A stretch of 40,191 bases of DNA from a virus, in the IMG/VR virus record IMGVR_UViG_3300042914_002429, positions 1 to 40,191 of that record; one strand, written 5' to 3'. The position numbers were made by a program, and so were the translations under genes. The number at the start of each line of letters is the position of its first letter. Positions within the stretch are counted from its first letter, which is position 1. Positions 15,736 through 23,906 of this stretch are shown one piece after another. Under the pieces are notes generated by a model. It saw nothing but the letters and a program-made list of their open reading frames with translations, searched no databases and was not told the origin of the DNA.

Positions 15736-15896
15736 TCTTCACCATATATATCTCTTTTTTCTTTACATTTTTCAATAATTAAACTTTCAAGAAACTTATA
15801 CATTTTAAGTCCACGTTTATCACAATACTTTTTTAAAATATTATGAACGTCCTTATCAATCTTTAAATTTTTAATCTTTTTTGAGTCTTGTTCCAT
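15732..15896 (-). CDS. Tiny ribbon-helix-helix-like protein
   Basis: A 54-residue protein starting MEQDSKKIKNLKIDKDVHNI. A strand (I-K-N-L-K-I) is followed by two helices (D-V-H-N-I-L-K-K-Y-C-D-K-R-G and Y-K-F-L-E-S-L-I-I-E-K-C), the Arc/MetJ fold of phage transcription regulators. I chose the ATG at 15896 over a TTG 11 codons upstream that would add a Phe-rich leader. It is transcribed away from the sheath gene; the shared 122-base gap holds TATTTAT motifs in both directions and a TTACGTAA palindrome, so it may repress itself and the tail operon. It overlaps the end of the convergent 14695 gene. Confidence 0.65.
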   Translation of the reverse strand: MEQDSKKIKNLKIDKDVHNILKKYCDKRGLKMYKFLESLIIEKCKEKRDIYGED

Positions 15897-15932
15897 AGGT
15901 AGAAAAAAGGTAGAAAAAAATCTCACCAAAAT

Positions 15933-15939
15933 ATAAATA
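15933..15939 (-). promoter_or_regulatory. TATTTAT leader motif (- strand) for the small ribbon-helix-helix gene
   Basis: ATAAATA on the + strand, 36 nt before the ATG at 15896. Confidence 0.4.
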
Positions 15940-15941
15940 GT

Positions 15942-15955
15942 TTTACGTAAGTAAA
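15942..15955. promoter_or_regulatory. Overlapping dyads in the divergent promoter region (candidate operator)
   Basis: The palindrome TTACGTAA (15943-15950) overlaps a second dyad TTTAC-N4-GTAAA (15942-15955). It sits between the two divergent TATTTAT motifs. Binding by the adjacent ribbon-helix-helix protein is inference. Confidence 0.35.
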
Positions 15956-15975
15956 GTTTTTGACAAAAACAACAA

Positions 15976-15982
15976 TATTTAT
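15976..15982 (+). promoter_or_regulatory. TATTTAT leader motif for the tail sheath gene
   Basis: TATTTAT 36 nt before the sheath ATG. A TTGACA lies at 15960-15965, but only 10 nt upstream of the motif, and no good -10 is found 16-18 nt after it. The leader is A-rich (AAAATTAAAACATAAAATT) with no Shine-Dalgarno sequence. Confidence 0.5.
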
Positions 15983-16018
15983 ATGTAAAATAAAATTAAA
16001 ACATAAAATTAAAAATCT

Positions 16019-19000
16019 ATGGCAACTAACAGTAAAGTATTTGTTTCACCAGGTGTTTATACTTCAGAAGTTGATTTAAGTTTTGTTGCACAAAGTGTTG
16101 GTGTAACAACTTTGGGTATTGCAGGAGAAACTTTGAAAGGTCCTGCTTTTGAACCAATCTTTATCAAAAACTACGATGAATTTCAAGCTTACTTTGGCGG
16201 AACTTCACCTGAAAAATTTGTGAACACACAAATTCCAAAATATGAAGCAGCATATATTGCTAAAGCATATTTACAACAATCAAACCAATTATTTGTTACA
16301 AGAATATTAGGATTATCTGGTTATGATGCCGGACCATCTTGGTCAATTGTTACAAAAGCAAATGTTGACCCATCAACCGTAGAATTCCAATGTTTAAGCG
16401 GTGGAACAGCACCAGAAGATCCTTGTACACCTATTTGTTTGGTACCAAAAACAATTCCATTTATGGTTCCTTTTACAGCTTGTACAAATTCTGAGGATAC
16501 TATCTTATATGGTACATTCCCAACTGTTATTGAAGATATGTTGACTGAACAATATGAAAATTTTGATGGTTCAATTTCAACATTTGATACAAATATTAGA
16601 GATCAAATTTTTAACATTATTACAGATGTAAACCCGTATACCGCTGAAACTGAAAGTATAAATTATTTTGGTACAATATGGGGTGATGATTATGATAATT
16701 TAGTTAGTATTGGATATTCAGCAGAAACAAATGTATTTAATGTTCCTTCACCATCAAGTGATTTAACAGATTATACATCATCATTTAATGATGCTTGGTA
16801 TTATGGTTTGTTTGATAATACAAATAATGGATTATATTCTGGTTATTCTTTCTTTACATTTATTAGTGGATTAACTGAAGTGTTTCCTGTGACCACAACA
16901 ACTACTACATTAGTTCCACCGTCACCAACACCATCAGCAACGCCAATTAACCCTTGTATTACACCAACACCTTTTGCATCCCCAACACCAACACCAACAC
17001 CAGTAAATGTTAGTTGTTATGAAGGAGTTATTGTTGGTCAAGTTTATTTGTATTCTGGTGTTTGTTATACAGACTATGATGATTTGGTGGTTGCAACTTT
17101 AAGATCAAGAGGTATTGCAACATATTCTGATTCTAATAATCCAGTATATGAAGTATCTGATACATCAAATGTAACACTTGATATGACTGGTCAATATAGT
17201 GGTGTACTTAAAAACCCATATTTACCGTTTTCTGTAAATGTTACAAATGATTCTGGGACTAACTTTATTTTTGAAACATCATTTAGTCAATCAGATTCAC
17301 AATATATATCAAAAGTATTTGGTAGTACTAATTTTGGAAAACCAAGAACCTCAACACCATTATTCTTAGAAGAAAGATTCCAAGCTCTTTTAAATTATGG
17401 ATGGAGAAAAGGTTTTATTAGAGGTTTAAGTTCTCAACTTACAGCTCTTGATTCCGCACAAAGTGGTGACCCTAACTCAATTGGTTGGTACTTAGATAAG
17501 TTCCAATCTCCAAGTTCTCCTTGGGTTGTGTCAGAGTTAAGAGGTACTAAAACATTTAACCTATTTAAGTTCTACACAATTTCAGATGGTAACTCAGCAA
17601 ATAGTGAAGTTAAAATTTCAATTATTAATATTTCATTTGCTAACAGAACATTTGATGTGTTAGTAAGAGATTACTTTGATGTTGATTCAAACCCAGTTGT
17701 GATTGAGAAATTTACAAACTGTTCTATGGACCCATCTCAAAATAACTTTATCGCTAAAAAAATTGGTACATTAGATGGTGAGTATGAATTGAATTCTAAA
17801 TATATTATGGTTGAAATGAACGAGGACGCACCAGTTGATGCTGTAGCTTGTGGTTTTGACGGATATACATTTAGAGAATATGTTGGAGTTAGACCGCCAT
17901 TCCCAGTTTATAAAACTAAATATGATTTCCCAGGTGAAGTAATTTATAACCCACCATTTGGTTTAGCCTCTGGTGCTGATGATGCAATTACAAGTTCTGG
18001 TGATAATATTAGAAGAACATATCTTGGTATGTCAAGCAATATTGGGTTTGACACTGATTTCTTTGAGTACTACGGAAAAAGAAACCCAATCTCAACTTGT
18101 GATTTAGAAGGTGGTGAGTGGACTTATAAAACAAGAGGTTTCCATATGGACCAATTTGCAAGTGGAATTACAATTTCAAGCGCTTTTGCAACAAGTGGGA
18201 CACCTAAATATTATGCTGGTGCCGCACCATTCTCTTCTGAACCAACAGAACCAGAGAGTCCATACTACAGATTGTTCTCAAGAAAATTCACTTTATTTGT
18301 GAGTGGTGGATTTGACGGATGGGATATTTATAGAGAGTTTAGAACAAACGGTGATAATTACGTATTAGGTCGTAGAGGTTTCTTAAATGGTGCTTGTGTT
18401 TCTGATAGATACCCAACGGCATCAGGATGGGGTGCGTTTAAACAAATTGCTGTTGGTGATGGAACTGTTGATTACGCAAATACAGATTACTATGCTTATT
18501 TACTTGGTATTAGAACGTTTGCAAATCCAGAAGCTGTAAACATTAATGTATTTGTGTCTCCAGGAATTGATTACGTTTATCATAGTGATTTAGTTGAAGC
18601 TACAATTGATATGATTGAAAACGATAGAGCGGATTCACTTTATATTACAACAACACCAGACTACAATATGTTTGTAGCATCAACAACTGAAGGTGATAAC
18701 TTGATTTATCCTCAAGAAGCTGTTGATAATTTGGAGACAACTGGAATTGACTCTAACTATACTGCAACATATTATCCTTGGGTATTAACAAGAGATAGTG
18801 TAAATAATACACAAATTTATATTCCAGCAACGGCTGAAGTTACAAGAAACTTGGCACTTACTGATAATATTGCATTCCCTTGGTTTGCAGCAGCTGGTTA
18901 TACTCGTGGTATTGTAAATGCAGTTAAAGCTCGTAAAAAATTAACACAAGAAGATAGAGATGTTCTTTATATTGGAAGAATTAACCCAATTGCAACATTT

Positions 19001-19372
19001 GCAGATGTTGGTACTGTAATCTGGGGTAATAAAACCCTCCAAATTAGAGAATCTGCTTTAGATAGAATTAATGTTAGAAGATTGTTATTACAAGCTCGTA
19101 AATTAATTTCTGCTGTTTCAGTAAGATTATTGTTTGACCAAAACGACGAACAAGTAAGACAAGATTTCTTAAACGCAGTTAACCCAATCTTGGATGCAAT
19201 CAGAAGAGACCGAGGTTTATACGATTTCCGAGTTACAGTTTCAAGTGATACGGCTGATTTGGATAGAAACCAATTAACAGGTAAAATCTATATCAAACCA
19301 ACTCGTTCATTAGAATTTATTGATATTACATTCTACATTACACCAACAGGTGCTTCGTTTGATAATATCTAA
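16019..19372 (+). CDS. Contractile tail sheath protein (gp18-like) with large insertion
   Basis: At 1117 residues it is much longer than T4 gp18 (659). The N-terminus (S-P-G-V-Y-T-S-E-V-D at 10-19, then G-T-S-P-E near 62) and the C-terminal third are classic sheath: I-P-A-T-A-E-V-T-R-N, then F-P-W-F-A-A-A-G-Y-T-R-G, and a final G-K-I-Y-I-K-P-T-R-S-L-E-F-I-D. These form the conserved core and the arms that link subunits around the tube. The excess lies between, including a Thr/Pro linker (residues 292-328, T-P-T-P-T-P type) that probably flexibly joins surface-exposed domains. Sheath contraction drives the tube through the host envelope. The gene is followed by a strong terminator; tube and tape measure are downstream. 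Confidence 0.96.
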   Translation: MATNSKVFVSPGVYTSEVDLSFVAQSVGVTTLGIAGETLKGPAFEPIFIKNYDEFQAYFGGTSPEKFVNTQIPKYEAAYIAKAYLQQSNQLFVTRILGLSGYDAGPSWSIVTKANVDPSTVEFQCLSGGTAPEDPCTPICLVPKTIPFMVPFTACTNSEDTILYGTFPTVIEDMLTEQYENFDGSISTFDTNIRDQIFNIITDVNPYTAETESINYFGTIWGDDYDNLVSIGYSAETNVFNVPSPSSDLTDYTSSFNDAWYYGLFDNTNNGLYSGYSFFTFISGLTEVFPVTTTTTTLVPPSPTPSATPINPCITPTPFASPTPTPTPVNVSCYEGVIVGQVYLYSGVCYTDYDDLVVATLRSRGIATYSDSNNPVYEVSDTSNVTLDMTGQYSGVLKNPYLPFSVNVTNDSGTNFIFETSFSQSDSQYISKVFGSTNFGKPRTSTPLFLEERFQALLNYGWRKGFIRGLSSQLTALDSAQSGDPNSIGWYLDKFQSPSSPWVVSELRGTKTFNLFKFYTISDGNSANSEVKISIINISFANRTFDVLVRDYFDVDSNPVVIEKFTNCSMDPSQNNFIAKKIGTLDGEYELNSKYIMVEMNEDAPVDAVACGFDGYTFREYVGVRPPFPVYKTKYDFPGEVIYNPPFGLASGADDAITSSGDNIRRTYLGMSSNIGFDTDFFEYYGKRNPISTCDLEGGEWTYKTRGFHMDQFASGITISSAFATSGTPKYYAGAAPFSSEPTEPESPYYRLFSRKFTLFVSGGFDGWDIYREFRTNGDNYVLGRRGFLNGACVSDRYPTASGWGAFKQIAVGDGTVDYANTDYYAYLLGIRTFANPEAVNINVFVSPGIDYVYHSDLVEATIDMIENDRADSLYITTTPDYNMFVASTTEGDNLIYPQEAVDNLETTGIDSNYTATYYPWVLTRDSVNNTQIYIPATAEVTRNLALTDNIAFPWFAAAGYTRGIVNAVKARKKLTQEDRDVLYIGRINPIATFADVGTVIWGNKTLQIRESALDRINVRRLLLQARKLISAVSVRLLFDQNDEQVRQDFLNAVNPILDAIRRDRGLYDFRVTVSSDTADLDRNQLTGKIYIKPTRSLEFIDITFYITPTGASFDNI
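16892..17002 (+). repeat. Thr/Pro-rich linker coding region in the sheath gene
   Basis: Encodes six consecutive Thr, then Pro/Thr/Ser/Ala alternations ending T-P-T-P-T-P. The DNA has runs of ACAACA and CCAACA triplets. Two Cys lie near it (one inside, one shortly after). It marks the border of inserted sheath domains. Confidence 0.7.
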
Positions 19373-19389
19373 TAAAATAAATTAAAGGA

Positions 19390-19416
19390 AAAGGGAGACA
19401 AGTTCTCCCTTTTTTT
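19390..19416 (+). terminator. Rho-independent terminator after the sheath gene
   Basis: AAAGGGAGA-CAAGT-TCTCCCTTT, a 9-bp stem with 5-nt loop running into seven T. It separates sheath transcription from the phosphatase gene. Confidence 0.9.
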
Positions 19417-19426
19417 ATTTATCTAA

Positions 19427-19433
19427 TATTTAT
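19427..19433 (+). promoter_or_regulatory. TATTTAT leader motif, 4 nt before the 19438 start
   Basis: TATTTAT directly before TATT and the ATG, 10 nt after the terminator T-run. Confidence 0.45.
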
Positions 19434-19437
19434 TATT

Positions 19438-20271
19438 ATGAGTCAAAAAAAATATATAAAAAAATTAATTAGTGAGATTATTGACGAATCATCATCACCA
19501 GTAATGAAATATTACGCTTTTGATTGGGACGATAACCTAATGTTTATGCCGACAAAAATTTATTTATTAGATGATAATGATGAAACAGTTCCTATGTCAA
19601 CAGAAGATTTTGCAGAATATAGAACTGAAATTGGTAAAGAACCTTTTAACTATAAAGGTCATAAAGTTGTTGCTTTTGATAAAGAACCATTTAAAGATTT
19701 TGGTGTTAAAGGAGATGACAAATTTTTAAAAGACGCAATGAAAGCTCCGACAGGTCCAGCGTGGTCTGATTTTGTAGAAGCAATTAACAACGGCTCAATA
19801 TTTGCAATTGTAACCGCAAGAGGTCATACACCTTCTGTGTTAAAAGAAGCTGTCCATAAACTTATAGATTCAAACAAACACGGTTTAAATAAAAGTGAGT
19901 TGGTAAAAAACCTAAAAAAGTATAGAGATTTAGCAGATGAGGAAGATTTAACTGATGATGAACTTGTTGAGGTTTATTTAGATATGTGTAGATTTCATCC
20001 AGTTTCTTTTGGTGTTGGTTCTGCTACAAATCCAGAACAAGGAAAAATTGATGCTATGGAGGAATTTATAAGATATGTAAAATTGTTATCACATAGATTA
20101 CAGAAAAAAGCTTTTATGAAAAACAAAATTTCAAATTATTTTACACCATTTATTGGTTTTTCAGATGATGATGTTAGAAATGTAGAAAAAATGAAAAGTC
20201 ATTTTGATAAAAAGAAAGATAATATTTTACAAACTTATTTAACAGCAGGAGGTAAAAAAACTAAATATTAA
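19438..20271 (+). CDS. HAD-superfamily phosphatase-like protein
   Basis: A 277-residue protein with the four HAD signatures. Motif I is F-D-W-D-D-N-L (28-34; nucleophile Asp29, acid/base Asp31). Motif II is A-I-V-T-A-R-G-H (about 122-129). A Lys of motif III is possible in E-Q-G-K-I-D-A-M. Motif IV is G-F-S-D-D-D-V-R-N (about 239-247). It should remove phosphate from an unknown substrate; the fold is shared with the 3'-phosphatase half of T4 polynucleotide kinase, but no kinase domain is present. The first 18 residues (MSQKKYIKKLISEIIDES) form a basic helix with I-S-E and I-D-E sites like the capsid-targeting-like peptide of the 13651 protein, so it may be packaged. It stands alone between sheath and tube genes. 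Confidence 0.75.
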   Translation: MSQKKYIKKLISEIIDESSSPVMKYYAFDWDDNLMFMPTKIYLLDDNDETVPMSTEDFAEYRTEIGKEPFNYKGHKVVAFDKEPFKDFGVKGDDKFLKDAMKAPTGPAWSDFVEAINNGSIFAIVTARGHTPSVLKEAVHKLIDSNKHGLNKSELVKNLKKYRDLADEEDLTDDELVEVYLDMCRFHPVSFGVGSATNPEQGKIDAMEEFIRYVKLLSHRLQKKAFMKNKISNYFTPFIGFSDDDVRNVEKMKSHFDKKKDNILQTYLTAGGKKTKY

Positions 20272-20343
20272 GTTAATTCTTACTTATTATAATAATATTT
20301 TGAAAATATATTAAAGTAAATAGAAAAATTTTTTATATAGTAC

Positions 20344-20350
20344 TATTTAT
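20344..20350 (+). promoter_or_regulatory. TATTTAT leader motif for the tail tube gene
   Basis: TATTTAT 31 nt before the ATG at 20382; the leader between is nearly all A and T with AACAAAAAAAATTTGAACT before the start. Confidence 0.5.
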
Positions 20351-20381
20351 AATAAAATAAAAAACAAAAAAAATTTGAACT

Positions 20382-20870
20382 ATGGCTGATTTGTTAATGA
20401 AAATGCCTATACCTTACGAACCAAAGCGTAATAATAGGTGGATCTTAAGATTCCCTTCTTCTTTGGGGATAAATGAATGGTATGTTGAGAGTACATCAAG
20501 ACCAAAATTAAAAATTAACTCTGTCGCAATTCCATTTTTAAATACAGAAGTTTATGTTGCTGGTAAATTTAACTGGGAATCATTACCAGTTACTTTTAGA
20601 GACCCAATTGGTCCTTCTGCTACACAAGCTGTTATGGAATGGATTAGAACTTGTGCTGAGTCTGTAACTGGTCGTATGGGTTATGCCGCTGGTTATAAGA
20701 AAAATGTTGATTTGGAAATGCTTGACCCTACCGGTGTTGTTGTTGAAAAATGGATATTAGAAGGTGCATGGCTTACTGGATATGATGGTGGCGCATTAAA
20801 ATACGGTGGTGATGAGGTTGCAACAATTTCTTCAACAATCGTTATGGACCGTTGTATATTAGTTTACTAA
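20382..20870 (+). CDS. Tail tube protein (gp19-like)
   Basis: A 162-residue protein, essentially the length of T4 gp19 (163). Recognisable features are N-R-W-I-L-R-F-P near residue 18, the S-T-S-R-P-K-L-K segment near 38, L-P-V-T-F-R-D-P-I-G-P-S near 67, and the C-terminal L-E-G-A-W-L-T-G-Y-D-G-G and I-V-M-D-R-C-I-L. Hexameric rings of it stack inside the sheath to form the tube through which DNA passes, with length set by the tape measure. It has its own TATTTAT leader and a terminator after it, fitting the high copy number needed. Confidence 0.95.
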   Translation: MADLLMKMPIPYEPKRNNRWILRFPSSLGINEWYVESTSRPKLKINSVAIPFLNTEVYVAGKFNWESLPVTFRDPIGPSATQAVMEWIRTCAESVTGRMGYAAGYKKNVDLEMLDPTGVVVEKWILEGAWLTGYDGGALKYGGDEVATISSTIVMDRCILVY

Positions 20871-20890
20871 AAAAATTTACTTTTATATTT

Positions 20891-20924
20891 AACCGTATAT
20901 TATTGTATAGTATACGGTTTTTTT
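20891..20924 (+). terminator. Rho-independent terminator after the tube gene
   Basis: AACCGTATA / TATACGGTT, a perfect 9-bp stem with an 11-nt loop (20900-20910), followed by seven T. The next gene lacks a TATTTAT motif, so some readthrough probably supplies it. Confidence 0.85.
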
Positions 20925-20953
20925 ATACATATAAAATTTTTTAATTTAAAGAT

Positions 20954-21718
20954 ATGAGTGATGATATTATAACATATGGGCAGATGGATTTTAATTTACC
21001 ACACGACGTGGTTCAACTACCTTCAAGTGGTGTATTTTATAAATCTAAAAAGAAAAGTGTTAAAATAGGTTATCTAACTGCTAGCGATGAAAATATCTTA
21101 GTTAATATTGACGGAACAAAAACAATTAAAGAAACAATTATTGTACCTCTTTTAAGAAATAAATTATATGAAAGAGATATTAGACCAGAAGAATTGTTGG
21201 AAGGTGACGTTGAAGCCATTTTATTATTTTTAAGAAACACATCTTTTGGTCCGGAATATAATATTGTTGTGAATGACCCAAAAACAGGAAAATCTTTTGA
21301 AACATCAATAATGTTAGATGAGTTAAATATCGTTCAACCAAAAGTACAACCAAATAACGAGGGATTATATGAAGTAGTTTTACCAACATCTGGTGCTCAC
21401 GTAAAATTAAAAATATTAAGTTTAATGGACACAATGGAAATTGATAGGATTGTTGATTTATATCCTATTGGATATAACGCACCTATTGTTACAACTCGTT
21501 TAAGTAAAATGGTTGTTGAACTTAATAATGATAAAGACCCAAACAAAATCGCAACCTTTATTCAAAATATGCCAATCAACGATTCAAAATTCATAAGAAA
21601 TTTTATGAGAGAAAATGAACCAAGATTAGATCTTAAACGAACAGTTATAGCCCCGTCTGGAGAAAAGGTAGATGTAAATATCGCCTTTGGGGTGGAATTT
21701 TTTCGGCCTTTCTTCTAA
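20954..21718 (+). CDS. Tail assembly protein, gp26-type (T4_baseplate family), short form
   Basis: A 254-residue protein. The signature P-H-D-V-V-Q-L-P-S-S-G-V-F-Y (16-29) followed by Y-L-T-A-S-D-E-N-I-L and the ending A-F-G-V-E-F-F-R-P-F-F are those of the Pfam T4_baseplate family (T4 gp26). It sits between tube and tape-measure genes, where other phages encode a tail chaperone with a frameshifted long form. The gene ends in such a shift site: TTT TTT CGG at 21698-21706 (Phe249-Phe250-Arg251) inside a 39-base overlap with an open +1 frame. The short form probably coats the tape measure during tube assembly, or acts at the baseplate hub as in T4; the sequence cannot decide. Confidence 0.8.
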   Translation: MSDDIITYGQMDFNLPHDVVQLPSSGVFYKSKKKSVKIGYLTASDENILVNIDGTKTIKETIIVPLLRNKLYERDIRPEELLEGDVEAILLFLRNTSFGPEYNIVVNDPKTGKSFETSIMLDELNIVQPKVQPNNEGLYEVVLPTSGAHVKLKILSLMDTMEIDRIVDLYPIGYNAPIVTTRLSKMVVELNNDKDPNKIATFIQNMPINDSKFIRNFMRENEPRLDLKRTVIAPSGEKVDVNIAFGVEFFRPFF

Positions 21719-21866
21719 ATACTCAAAATTTTTATTAGACGAATATTATTATCTTGCAAAATATATACATATGCAATATAAAGAATTTTTGTCAATTCCT
21801 ACTTATGTTAGAAAGTATCTAATTGAAAAACTTTTAGAAGACTTACAACCTCAAAAAACAACTTAA
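20954..21866 (+). CDS. Predicted +1 frameshift product: tail assembly chaperone, long form
   Basis: A +1 slip at 21704 (skipping C after TTT TTT) joins residues 1-250 of the short form to 53 codons of the next frame, giving about 303 residues. The added part includes L-L-D-E-Y-Y-Y-L-A-K-Y and F-L-S-I-P-T-Y-V-R-K-Y-L-I-E-K-L, a helical segment like the 'IP-x-x-x-R-K/R' region in second-frame parts of tail chaperones. The frame is closed by a stop at 21675-21677, so the switch must happen in 21678-21716. A separate start at ATG 21771 would give only 31 residues and has no leader motif. Confidence 0.65.
21698..21706 (+). other. Candidate +1 ribosomal frameshift site
   Basis: TTT TTT CGG in the short-form frame. 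tRNA-Phe (anticodon GAA) on UUU can re-pair with UUC one base on, a better match, while CGG is an uncommon Arg codon in this AGA-preferring genome. A -2 slip on the T run would give the same frame with one more Phe. Confidence 0.6.
21771..21866 (+). CDS. Small ORF, more likely the C-terminal part of the frameshift product
   Basis: Encodes 31 residues from MQYKEFLSIPTYVRK. Its frame is open upstream through the end of the gp26-type gene back to 21678. No A-rich leader or TATTTAT precedes its ATG, so independent translation is doubtful. Listed because it would be annotated as a separate gene by most programs. Confidence 0.3.
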   Translation: MQYKEFLSIPTYVRKYLIEKLLEDLQPQKTT

Positions 21867-21870
21867 AATA

Positions 21871-21877
21871 TATTTAT
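21871..21877 (+). promoter_or_regulatory. TATTTAT leader motif, 14 nt before the tape-measure start
   Basis: TATTTAT followed by TTAAAAACTCAAT and the ATG at 21892. Confidence 0.5.
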
Positions 21878-21891
21878 TTTAAAAACTCAAT

Positions 21892-23856
21892 ATGGGTATA
21901 TACGATGAAATATATGATTTATTTGCTAAAAAAATTGGTAAAAAAGGTGAATTAACAAAAGAAGAAAAAAATGCTGCTGTAGAACTTTATAATGCTGGTC
22001 AACAAAAAGCAAAAAACGAGCAAAAAGATGTTCCAGAATCTAGTCCATCATCACTTCAAGTAAGTGATAAACCAGTTTCAGGTGCTTTAGATTTAAAAGG
22101 TATCAAAAATGATATTGTAGGTGGACTTGAAGCTACGACAGGTCCATTTCTAGGTTTAGAAACGGTTACAAATGATGTAAACGCTCTAATTACTGAAGCA
22201 CAAAAACTAGGAAACACAATGGGTCTTGGTCGTGCTAGGGCTGATGAATTAAAAAGTACGATAGCCGATACCATCCCAGAAATGCTTAAATTGGGAATCA
22301 CTACTGATGAGGGCATGAAAGTATTGAGCGACATCCCAAACACATTAAAAACAAACACAACCGTTGCAAATGAAACAATTATTGAACTTGGTGCAACATC
22401 AAAAGCAACAGGTGTTGATGTTAAGGATTTAGTAAAAGAATTTTCACAAGTTGGTACTCAACTATCAAGTGTTGGTGATGAAATGACTTCTGTTGCAAAC
22501 TACGCAAAAAGTGTTGGTGTTAATGTTAAAGAAGTTACAGCAGGTGTTGTTAATAATTTAAAAAATCTTAATTTATTTAATTTTGAAAATGGTGTGCAAG
22601 GGTTGGCAAAAATGCAAGCCCAATCAGCAATGCTTGGTGTTAATATGGGCAAAGTATTTGATAAAGCTGAAGACTTATTAAACCCAGAAAATGCAATTGA
22701 ATTTACATCTGCATTACAAAGATTAGGTGTAACCTCAACAGAACTTTTGGACCCACTTTCAGCTATGGATATGGCTCTTAATGACCCAGCAAAACTCCAA
22801 GACGAAATGACCAAGGTAGCTCAACAGTTTACAAGATTAAAAGCTGATGGTACTGGTTTTGAAATATTACCTGGTGCTAAATTACAATTAAGAGAAGTTG
22901 CTAAAACATTAGGTATGAATGCCGATGAATTAGCAAATATGGCAATTAAAAGTTCTGATTTGGATATGAAATTAAAACAAATTAGATTTCCAAGTTTTGC
23001 TGCTAGTGAAGAAGATAGAATGTTAATTGCTAATATGTCTCAAATGAAAGACGGAAGAGCTGTTGTTCAAATAACAGATGATAAAGGAACTAAACAAGAA
23101 GTTGCTGTTGAAGACTTAACTGCTGACCAATTAGAAAAAATAAAAGAAGAGCAATCTAAACAAGCAATGTCAGCTGAGGATCTTGCTAGAAGTCAATTAA
23201 CTGTTCAGGAAGAAATTAAAAATATATTAAAAGGAAGTGAGTTTGCCGTGAGAATGGGTGTAGCTAGTCAAGGTCCAGTACAAAGATTAGCTGAAGCAAA
23301 TATGGCAATTAGAGGTGCTACAGCTAAAAATTTATTTGGTAAAATTAAATCAGAAGATGTTAGAGGTGGATTAACTGGTGTATCGTCACCACTTGAAGAT
23401 TCGGCAGCATCATTGTTAACTGGTGGGCTTACACCAGAAAATATAAATAAAATAACAACAAGTTTAAATGAAATACCTGGAAATATAATTAAGAGTATTT
23501 TTGGAATTACTGGTGGTGCACTTGAAGGATTAAAAGGTGCTTATAAAGAAGGTGTTTCAGGTGTTTCAGGTGTTTATGATGGTATTGGTGGTGTACAAAA
23601 AATTGAAGGCTCAACAGTCAATACCACTTTTATTGATCAAATACAAAAATATTTTACTGAAGGTAAAAACCTTGTTGAGTCTAATATTAATAAAAATTTT
23701 AATGTTACTCAAAAAATAGATATTACAAATTCAGATAATTCATTAAGAAATATGACACCAGAACTTTATAATGCTCTAATAGATAAACTTAAAAATGACC
23801 CTCAGAAACTTAACGAAATTTTTAGTGGTATAGAAAAGGTTACTGAAGGTATATAA
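21892..23856 (+). CDS. Tail tape-measure protein
   Basis: A 654-residue, mostly alpha-helical protein (T4 gp29 has 590). It starts MGIYDEIYDLFAKKIG and has long Ala/Leu/Asn/Lys/Glu-rich helices, with turns such as G-L-G-R-A-R-A-D-E-L and G-T-Q-L-S-S-V-G-D-E-M-T-S-V. A Gly/Val-rich stretch near residue 540-570 (G-V-S-G-V-S-G-V-Y-D-G) may be a membrane-active or hinge segment. The place directly after tube and chaperone genes supports the role: it sets tail length and is ejected ahead of the DNA. No lytic domain is visible in it. The Asn/Asp-rich end probably binds the baseplate hub. Confidence 0.8.
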   Translation: MGIYDEIYDLFAKKIGKKGELTKEEKNAAVELYNAGQQKAKNEQKDVPESSPSSLQVSDKPVSGALDLKGIKNDIVGGLEATTGPFLGLETVTNDVNALITEAQKLGNTMGLGRARADELKSTIADTIPEMLKLGITTDEGMKVLSDIPNTLKTNTTVANETIIELGATSKATGVDVKDLVKEFSQVGTQLSSVGDEMTSVANYAKSVGVNVKEVTAGVVNNLKNLNLFNFENGVQGLAKMQAQSAMLGVNMGKVFDKAEDLLNPENAIEFTSALQRLGVTSTELLDPLSAMDMALNDPAKLQDEMTKVAQQFTRLKADGTGFEILPGAKLQLREVAKTLGMNADELANMAIKSSDLDMKLKQIRFPSFAASEEDRMLIANMSQMKDGRAVVQITDDKGTKQEVAVEDLTADQLEKIKEEQSKQAMSAEDLARSQLTVQEEIKNILKGSEFAVRMGVASQGPVQRLAEANMAIRGATAKNLFGKIKSEDVRGGLTGVSSPLEDSAASLLTGGLTPENINKITTSLNEIPGNIIKSIFGITGGALEGLKGAYKEGVSGVSGVYDGIGGVQKIEGSTVNTTFIDQIQKYFTEGKNLVESNINKNFNVTQKIDITNSDNSLRNMTPELYNALIDKLKNDPQKLNEIFSGIEKVTEGI

Positions 23857-23885
23857 TTTTTAATTTATAAAATCATATTTTTTTG

Positions 23886-23892
23886 TATTTAT
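23886..23892 (+). promoter_or_regulatory. TATTTAT leader motif, 14 nt before the 23907 start
   Basis: TATTTAT followed by TATTAAAATAACAT and the ATG; starts the baseplate unit 23907-36440. Confidence 0.5.
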
Positions 23893-23906
23893 TATTAAAA
23901 TAACAT

